From assembly GCA_947561715.1 (NCBI GenBank), contig OX387201.1:2684001-2748000 (forward strand): 64,000 bases of DNA, read 5' to 3'. The stretch's first letter is position 1; each line of letters opens with the position of its first letter. The position numbers were made by a program, and so were the translations under genes. Source of the stretch: Ascidia mentula (lineage: Eukaryota > Chordata > Ascidiacea > Phlebobranchia > Ascidiidae). Shown here in pieces: positions 56,818-64,000 of the stretch. Under the pieces are notes generated by a model. It was not told the DNA's origin, did no database searches, and worked only from the letters and a program-made list of their open reading frames with translations.

Positions 56818-59800
56818 TCATGGATCGGGGAGGGTTTTGTAGGGATTAAGAATTCCGTTTGGGTCGAACACCTTCTTTATCTGATGCATCATATTTATGG
56901 CACTCGCACTCTTGGTGAATGACATATATTGGCGTTTCTTGAAGCTAAACAAAATGACCATGTTTATTTTTGGAAACGTTGACGATTTCTCCCAGTTTCC
57001 GCTAATTTTCAAGGTATAATAAAGGTTAAAAATGTTAGGCAAATACTGCACCTTGCAGGAGGCGGAAATATTGTCAGGCATTATAAAACCTAAACTCCCA
57101 AAAACAATTGGAAACAATCACAAATTTGACAGACATTTTACTTAGATTTCGGCCAAAGAAATTCGAAGCAGTTTTTATCAGAGGATATTTTCTTACCCCA
57201 TTCCATGCTCTGCACTGACACTCCCCTTGTATTTGGAAACCCACTCGTACACGTAAGGTTCAATTGCGGACAAAACTTTGGGGTCAAACTTCGGGCATGT
57301 CATGTTCAGGTGCAAGTTGCCGTCGCCTGAGGAACAACATTTAAAAAACCTTATATCTTCCCCAGGGGCCAGTTGCAGAATAGCAAGTTTATACTAAGAG
57401 TTTCCAAACATGACGAGTTAAAAAAAAAAATTTGGATGAAAAGTGTGTAAATGCTGCTCGGAAGAAAATACATAATTTTAGCAAATATATCTTCCAAACC
57501 TCGAGATGTTATACAGACGACACAAATATAGTCCAACTAAAACCAGGTGACGATCTTAATGTGATGTTTCAAAACACTCAAAACATCCATTCTCACCAAC
57601 ATGGCCGTAGCCAAACACAGAGAGGCAAAGATTTTTTAATCTCTCTCTGCATTCCTCAACCATAGTGTACATATGCTCTGTGGGAAGTGAAACGTCATAC
57701 TTGAAGTTGTAACCTTCTCTCAACGTGGCTTCGGCGATTCGCTCGCGCAGAGCCCATATTGCCTGCGAAGAATTTATTTAATTGACAATCATAGTTGGCA
57801 AAAACATGCATAGCTTGTTGTTTTATAACGTGAACAACCAAACACAGTTAATCGAAAAATGCGTTTGATTCTTTTTAATAATTCTTTAATTGTCGGCGTC
57901 CATGAAATTATAACATATATAAAATACATTGACTGTATTTGTGCCCACAAACCCTGGTATTCCATGTGTCATAGGCCCTTCAATTTCTACAAAATGCAGA
58001 CCTGAAGTTTGGTGACGTCAGTTGCGAGGGTGCCATCTAGTGCCAGGCCGATAGACATTATCTTTTCAAGAAATGCTGACAGTTTTTCTTCATCATGTTT
58101 GGTGTTTGAACCTAAAACAGGGCCATGAGTTAGTCAAGTTCAAGGAACTGCATTTGTCAGTTTTACCCCATTTAGCAAGATTGTTTTTAACTCAAAACAA
58201 TCACAAATTTGACATACACTTTACATAAACTGCAGACAGGGTGTGTACACGCACTGTTTCGACCTGTGAGGTCTCATCAGTGCAGCTGTTGCAGTGGCAC
58301 TGTGCTAGCTTTTACACTAGCAGGCACACAAGATTCCACTTTGTGGTACCTGGCCGGTCAACGTCGATCTGTTGGGTACCCTATACTGAGTACCAAACAA
58401 CAGAGACGAACATCAGTGCACTGCAACAGCTGCACTGATGAGACCTCACAGGTCGAAACAGTGCATGTACACACCCTGTCTGCAGCTTACCAATTTTATC
58501 ATGGCTTTTTTTGCACATACTTAACATAAAAATTTACACTTTATTACCTGATGTTTCAATAAGCATGTACAGAGGGTGGGAAGAAATTGGGTTGCTTAAA
58601 TCCAGATAAGTGGTGACAAGTCTCATAGCATCCTGGTCCATGAATTCTATTGCAGATAAAATCTCACCCAAGTCTCTGCGTGCCTCTCGTAGCAAAGTCA
58701 GAACATTTGGAAAGTTTTCAACACCTGGTTGTACACAAATTAGTTGTGGAACAAAAATGTTCCATGGCTTTGAATGTATTTTTGTAAAAGCAAAATGCAA
58801 TATTTATTGCTCTACTTGTTCTATCATTTGTTTTCAAAATAATGCTATTTGCTAATTCTACTTCATTGCAAAAACACAAAATTTCAAAGTTACTTACCCA
58901 AAAAAGCTAGGTTTGTCGAAAGAGGTTTTTGTACACACTGAATGGACAGGGCAGTAACAAATCCCAATGTACCTTCAGATCCAATAAGAAGTTGCTTTAA
59001 GTCATAACCAGTGTTGTCCTTACGGAGCTCAGACAAGCAATCCAATATTTCACCACTTGGCAAAACCTTAACCACACATAAAAAATCATATAGCACCTAT
59101 TATTGCATGATATAGTGTGCTCAAGGTATGTGTACAAATCAATATAAGTGTAAAAACAGTTATTTATTAACACAAATCCAACTTACAGCCTCAACACCGA
59201 GCACTGAGCCCCTCAGTGATCCATATCTAAGCAGTCTTAAACCACCAGCATTGGTTGAAATGTTGCCACCCAAATGACAACTTCCTTTCGCTCCAAGGTC
59301 CAATGGTACCATAAGTGAATGTGTTGCAAGCTCACTATTTGCTGCCTCAAGAATGCATCCAGCTTGGCACACCATAACACCTGCAATAAAAATATGTTTC
59401 TATGCCGCCAATAACAAAATAACTTTCAATTCAAAAATCAATTAAACAATCAACAACTTAAAATCTATATGTTTTATGTTATTTGTACTTTAAAGGACCT
59501 GAAACAGGATCAATAGATTTTATATTCTTCATTCTCTGAGTGCTGACTATAACTTCATCGTGTACTGGAACACTTCCCCCGACAAGGCCAGTATTTCCTC
59601 CCTTGGTTAATAAGCACATAAATAATTTCAAATAATTGAAATTGAACAGAAAAAATAATGTAAGCTGTACCTGTGGACAAACAGCAAGCTTTCTATTATT
59701 GCAATGCTTGAGAATTTCAGAAACCTCATTTGTCGTTCCAGGCTTAAGCAGCAACTTTGACAAAACATTCAATGGGTTAACCAATTTTAGGTGCAAAATC

Positions 59801-60229
59801 AACGCATAATGCTAAATGGCTTTGTTATATACAAACCTTGCTTTGACCACACACACTTCTCATCCAGTCAATGTTAAACATTTCCAAGTCGTGTTGATCT
59901 GTGACAACATGTTCCTTCCCCACAACAGATTCAAAATGTTTCAGGTCATCATTGGTAAGGACAGAAAAATTCCCTCTAAACACAATTATTTGGTTACCAC
60001 TATTAACATGAAACAATTCACGAATCATCTCTTTTTTTAATAGTTTTATTGCAATGCAGTTGCAAACCTAATATAAACATAATGCTTCTCTGACAGGCAT
60101 ATAAACTTACCGAACAACGTTATATGTTTGTGATGTTAATGGTACAGAACGAGATGAATACCACCTAACGTAACTAACGATCCCAGAATTCGAGAGATTT
60201 GAAAATTTACGCAAAACACAGAAATACAT
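56818..60229 (-). CDS. D2HGDH: D-2-hydroxyglutarate dehydrogenase, mitochondrial
   Basis: Eleven exons in transcript order: 60111-60229, 59837-59975, 59671-59754, 59499-59601, 59187-59380, 58898-59066, 58548-58724, 58002-58111, 57597-57762, 57197-57326 and 56818-56944. All are GT-AG with consistent phases; 1,518 nt, 505 residues (human 521). It is an FAD enzyme oxidising D-2-hydroxyglutarate to 2-oxoglutarate in mitochondria and passing electrons to the ETF system. Seen: a basic, Ser-rich N-terminus ([16 protein letters not shown]) fitting a targeting peptide; FAD-binding motifs [29 protein letters not shown] and GSEGTLGF; and C-terminal [13 protein letters not shown] and SAEHGMG, which carry the metal/substrate-binding histidines of the family. 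The ending NPYKTLPDP matches the family C-terminus. It is head to head with the ABHD14A-like gene. Intron 7 carries an inverted pair of hammerhead ribozymes. Confidence 0.96.
58228..58287 (-). ncRNA. Type I hammerhead ribozyme, sense to the D2HGDH pre-mRNA
   Basis: Reading the minus strand: AGCTGCA (281-287), CTGATGA (274-280), stem II GACCT-CAC-AGGTC (261-273), GAA, stem III ACAG/CTGT, GTC with C17 at 58235, then the stem I strand TGCAGTT, giving seven pairs including one G-U. The core is fully consensus. It lies in intron 7 of D2HGDH in the sense of that transcript, so cleavage would cut the intron, unless pairing with the opposite arm hides it. Confidence 0.8.
58428..58487 (+). ncRNA. Type I hammerhead ribozyme, antisense to D2HGDH
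   Basis: AGCTGCA (428-434) pairs fully with TGCAGCT (481-487). Core CTGATGA 435-441, stem II GACCT/AGGTC (442-446/450-454), GAA 455-457, stem III ACAG/CTGT (458-461/476-479) and cleavage predicted after C 58480. All invariant bases are present and all seven stem I pairs are Watson-Crick. Confidence 0.82.
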
Positions 60230-60662
60230 TATTTTAAAATTTTCACTTTTTTGCATCAACAAAATCCCCTGGGACTTTTTTGGTCATGCTTCGTTTGCAA
60301 AGCAGTCAAATAAAACTTTTTAAAAAAATTTGTCAAAAAAAAGTTTTTGTAATTCGTAAAACTTATTTTTACATTTTTGCGCCCTCTGCAAATTGCAAAT
60401 ACTATTTGCCTACAAACATCGTGGAAAGTATTGGATATTCAGTATTACTCTTTGTTGCATGACAAATATTTCGCTTTAACGACTGCAGTTTATTCATGCA
60501 GTAGTTTCGGAAACTCTACGTGTCTAAAATTACGTGTTTTTTATGCGATCGCTATAAGTCTACATAATGCCTTATAATATGTAAAACATATCCCGTTTAA
60601 CAATTTAATTGATCTTTGTATAACAGAGACAGTTTTTAGTGATTCACTCAGATACTTCCATT
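60230..60662. promoter_or_regulatory. Divergent promoter region between D2HGDH and the ABHD14A-like gene
   Basis: 433 bases separate two divergently oriented start codons. The sequence is AT-rich with no clear TATA box positioned for either gene. A shared bidirectional promoter is inferred from geometry only. Confidence 0.5.
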
Positions 60663-61640
60663 ATGTTAAGCAAAAGAGCTGTGGTTGGCATTGGAGTGCT
60701 ATTTGTAGCCAGTCTTTTTGTTTTGATTTCTTTTTTTCCAGACAAAGCAAAGGAGGATGGTATGTTGCTTTATGTATGATTTGGTTTTTGAGTAAAAGAA
60801 GTTTATTAAGCTTATGTCAATATCAAGTAGAAAAGACCTAAATACTCTGTTAGTTGTGTGTGTACATGTCCTTTATAAACTCTTAATGATTTCATGCATA
60901 AAACTGTGATCTACACATGTTTGTTATAATTTGCAGATTTTTTCCACCAAGCGAAGCAGTTTGTTGACGATGAGAAATCTGCAGTAAAAAGTTTTCAGAA
61001 GGATGGAAAGCTTGGTTCATCAGCGATGCCTAAAACCACTGAAGAAACCATTGAAGTTGATGAATTGAATATACATGTGATCAAAGGCAATTCAAACCAA
61101 GAAGATCAAGGGTCCATTGCCAAACCACAAGTTCTTTTACTACACGGTGCTGCATTTTCAGCAGAAACCTGGAAAAAATTGGGTACAATTGACAAACTGA
61201 CTGTTGAAGGTTTTAAAACTGTGGCTGTTGATTTGCCAGGCTTTGGTAAATCAGACAAAAGTCCCAAAACTCTGGACAAAGCTGAATTTTTGGATCACTT
61301 AGTGACTAAACTTGGATTGGAGAATCCTGTCATCTTTAGCCCTTCAATGAGTGGCACCTTTTCAATCCCATATTTATTTAAATATGGAAACAAAATGGGT
61401 GGTTTTGTCCCTATTGCACCAGTTATGACCAACTCAGATGATGACTTCACTAAAGTATTGGTTCCTACATTCATAGTGTCTGGGTCATTGGACACTGGAG
61501 CTCCAGAGAAAAACAAGATCTTAGCCAAAATCCCAAATAGTTCTTCCTTGGTTATTCCTGATGGCAAGCATCCCTGTTACCTTGACAACCCTGATTTGTT
61601 CCATGCAGAAGTTATCAAATTTTTGAATGGAATAAAGTGA
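60663..61640 (+). CDS. ABHD14A-like: ABHD14A-like alpha/beta hydrolase, membrane anchored
   Basis: Two exons, 60663-60759 and 60937-61640 (phase 1, G|GTATGT ... TTTGCAG|AT); 266 residues, close to human ABHD14A (271). Residues 7-24 form one hydrophobic segment after a short basic start, fitting a signal anchor. The hydrolase domain follows: the oxyanion-region LLLHGA (99-104) and DLPGFGKSD, the nucleophile in SPSMSG (Ser169), acid Asp218 in GSLDTG and His244 in GKHPCYLD. The SPSxSG elbow, in place of the usual GxSxG, and the HPCYLD ending are hallmarks of the ABHD14 family. ABHD14B is a reported lysine deacetylase with esterase activity; the substrate of ABHD14A is unclear. The second exon alone has an internal ATG (61026) that would give a soluble ABHD14B-like form. 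Confidence 0.93.
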
Positions 61641-62406
61641 TATGGGTGCTGAAAGAGGATTATTGTAGATACTTCTTTTGCTCAATTGTTTTCAGTCCAT
61701 GCTGTTGTATTGTTGGAAATGCAAGATGAAGCACAGTATGTAAAGAAAACTTTTTTGATTGTGTTTTGTTCCTGTTTTAATTTTCTCTTTACACAAATGG
61801 CAAATGTTTTGTGATTGCGTAAGATAATATGTTTATGAAGCTGAGAATTCCTTACATTGTAGAGTGTTCACTATGGTGCTTGTTGTTGTGTTAGTGGTGT
61901 GGGAATAACTGCTCCCTGCTGGTTGTTTACCTTCCCAATGCCTTCATGTACTTTTATACAAATAATATTCAGAAAAACAACATGCGACTAACACTGAAGT
62001 GGCAATTTATTAGTGCCGATGGCTTATGCTTGTATTTTCCTGTTGATATTGCACATGGAATATATTGCAATTACATGAAAAAGCTTGTTTTCAAACTGCA
62101 ATATTAGCGCCATCTTTTACTGTTCTAGATTGATAACAGAAATGAAAATTTAGATGTATACAAGGATGAATTGCATTTGATCAGCGCTATTGTTTATGAT
62201 AGACATGAGTATTAACATACAAGTTGCAGTAGTGTGTGACAACATACATGTTGAAAGGGCAATGGCAATGTGAGCAAGGTATTGAATTAAAAATGGAATG
62301 TGAGCAAGGTATTGAATGTTGCCTGGACATGCAGAGTTAACAAAACCTAGAACTTCCGTCCTAGTGAAACTTGAATGCCAGAGCGCAAACTGAAGACGCA
62401 CTTATG
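61641..62406. other. 3' flanks between convergent ABHD14A-like and RING genes
   Basis: No coding exon supported. A short direct repeat, atgtgagcaaggtattgaat, occurs twice near 62268-62320. Confidence 0.55.
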
Positions 62407-64000
62407 CTAAAAGTACAATCGTAGTTTGGTCTCTATCGTACTTCTGCACACGTGACATTCTGTAAGTTGGGATGAGCAACTTGAACAAGCTCCATGATCG
62501 CATGGAACAAACGCTGTGTTTTTTGTGGTATCAAGGCAAACTTCGCATCGTCTGTCACACTTGTTCGGCTGTCCCTTGGTACAATAAACATAGAATAATT
62601 GGTTTTGAGAATATGAATTGAATCAAATCCAAATGAAATAAAATCCTGCCTCCAACAGTGCAATATGACTTCAACTATCAAGCAGTCAAACGTTAAGGGA
62701 ATTTATGCGACGTTAGTGTGTATTTTGCCGGTAGATCTCCCACGTTTGAGATTCGTAAATTGCAGCACATTGTATTCTGTGCTATAACGTACAAGCTTAA
62801 TATGAATTGCAGATTTGACAAGTCATGACTTTATAAATTTGAAGCAAATGTGTGCCAGGTTTGCGTAATTGGCCATTTTGCGGTTTGGTTTGTCGCAAAG
62901 AGAAAACTAAACTCACTGCGATTGAATTTCTTGTCGGGGAACGACTGCTTTCGCCACTGCTTGACTGCGTTAATTCGACGCTGTTAAAATGTCGCAATGC
63001 ATACCCGCATGTAAATCGATTAATTCCACCAACGTTGTGACGGCTTGACACCAAGTTTTCGTAATTCGGTTCATCATTTTCCCTAGGAGATATCTGCAAA
63101 TTGTATTGGTTTAATACATCATCTTCTGTAAACTGTAGTAGTTATGCACTGTGGTACTTAGACGTTGCTGACAAAAACATATATGTCTTGTACCTGAAAG
63201 TTTCGTGGTCTTAGCATTTCACCACCCATGTTACGTCTTAACATAAAGTCTTCGTAACTCGGCAATCTCGTTCTTGAAAATATCTGAATATAATATTGCA
63301 CATATCTGAGACACATAGGTTTAAAACTGCACCGTATTGGTAATTGACTGCAATGATTTAAAATTGGTTTTTATTCGATTTTATTCATTCAAAGTACCCC
63401 GGACAACAAACAAGATAACATCTTTTATAGTGCAGTAGTTCCGATCTTTTAAATAAGAGGACATAACAGACCCTTCCTAATATGTAAGTAAGGCTTGGGT
63501 TTAAAACATAATTTGCATACACAGTGTTGTTTGCTTCGTGAAACGTTGTTACATGTCAAAAACTCGCACCAGAATTTTTGGCTTGCTTTGTTTGATACAA
63601 AATGTCCCCATATAGCATAAAAACGAACACTTACTGGAATTGATAGTCTTGTTGTGGAATAACTGTTTTCGCCACTGCCAGGTTGAGTTCGTCTTTGTTC
63701 TCTTTCATTCTCTTCAGGGTCGTTTTGGATGGGCAAAAAATGTTCTGGTAATCTGGAAGTCGAATTGTTGAAATATCCCAATCTGTCACGTCGATTAACC
63801 CCACCAACGGTGTTTTGGATCGACTCCAAGTTTACGTAATCCGGTTCATTCATTGTCCTCACAGACGCCTGCTGGACATAATATTTTATAAACTATAAGC
63901 CTGCACCCCATCTGCAGTTTAATACTGGCGACAATATTATGTGTAGCCTACCGTACCTGAGGGTTGTGGGGTCTTCTCATTCCATCGTCGGTGTTATTGC
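62407..64000 (-). CDS. 3' part of an unrecognised gene with duplicated exon modules and a C-terminal RING finger
   Basis: Exons in transcript order: 63957-64000 (partial), 63635-63868, 63194-63283, 62917-63093 and 62407-62574. All are phase 0 with GT-AG borders. The last exon ends with TAG and encodes a RING-HC finger: CEVC ... PCDHGACSSC ... CHVC, followed by STIETKLRLYF. This short form at the extreme C-terminus resembles the RING of LRSAM1 and Neuralized-type E3 ligases, so ubiquitin ligase activity is inferred. Upstream, two exon pairs look duplicated: ends MRRPHNPQ and MLRPRNFQ, then NEPDYVNL...VGGVNRR and NDEPNYENL...VGGINR, each finishing with GSGENS or SSGESS before the donor. The YVNL and YENL motifs match the pYxN consensus for Grb2-type SH2 domains. 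The N-terminal part lies beyond the window, so the whole-protein identity is open. Confidence 0.72.

Larger units (their letters stand above)
58226..58491. mobile_element. MITE-like element with two inverted hammerhead ribozymes (D2HGDH intron 7)
   Basis: Two nearly perfect inverted arms of about 65-70 bases (about 58226-58296 and 58417-58491) flank a unique centre of about 120 bases. Each arm is a complete hammerhead in opposite orientation. No transposase is present and no target-site duplication is clear to me. Confidence 0.75.

Overview
The window is animal nuclear DNA. It has spliced genes with short GT-AG introns, a eukaryotic 5S rRNA gene, retroelement debris and dense segmental duplication. 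The three recognisable conserved genes (a ZNF608/ZNF609 family regulator, mitochondrial D-2-hydroxyglutarate dehydrogenase and an ABHD14-type hydrolase) and the compact introns fit an invertebrate chordate such as an ascidian. That placement is an inference; the sequence alone does not prove it.

Layout. Bases 2034-21565 (minus strand) hold a ZNF608/ZNF609 (Drosophila scribbler/brakeless) ortholog. I reconstruct 16 coding exons whose splice phases all agree, giving about 1,821 residues and including an 8.6 kb first coding intron. Bases 21.6-26.1 kb are intergenic apart from one 5S rRNA gene at 24527-24646.

Bases 26.1-56.4 kb are a cluster of class I SAM-dependent methyltransferase genes. Nine look intact: one divergent gene (MT-0), five of subfamily A and three of subfamily B. 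There are also one broken A copy and two N-terminal relics of a third type (C). The cluster grew by tandem duplication of a ~3.7 kb unit (U1, U2, U3, U4), duplication of a larger block (U-U-C-B), an inverted duplication around B1, and a copy of B plus the 3' end of D2HGDH. A Penelope-like retroelement fragment interrupts the broken A copy.

Bases 56818-60229 (minus) are an 11-exon D2HGDH gene. It lies head to head with an ABHD14A-like hydrolase (60663-61640, plus). The right edge (62407-64000, minus) holds the 3' part of an unrecognised gene with duplicated exon modules and a C-terminal RING finger.

The most unusual signal is a family of type I hammerhead ribozymes. Two intact copies lie in U3 and U4, and their U1 and U2 paralogs each carry a substitution in the catalytic core. 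Two further intact copies face each other as an inverted pair inside D2HGDH intron 7, one of them in the sense of the host transcript. Decayed relatives lie in a ZNF608/609 intron and downstream of every B methyltransferase. These were found by reading core and stem pairing by eye, not by a covariance-model search.
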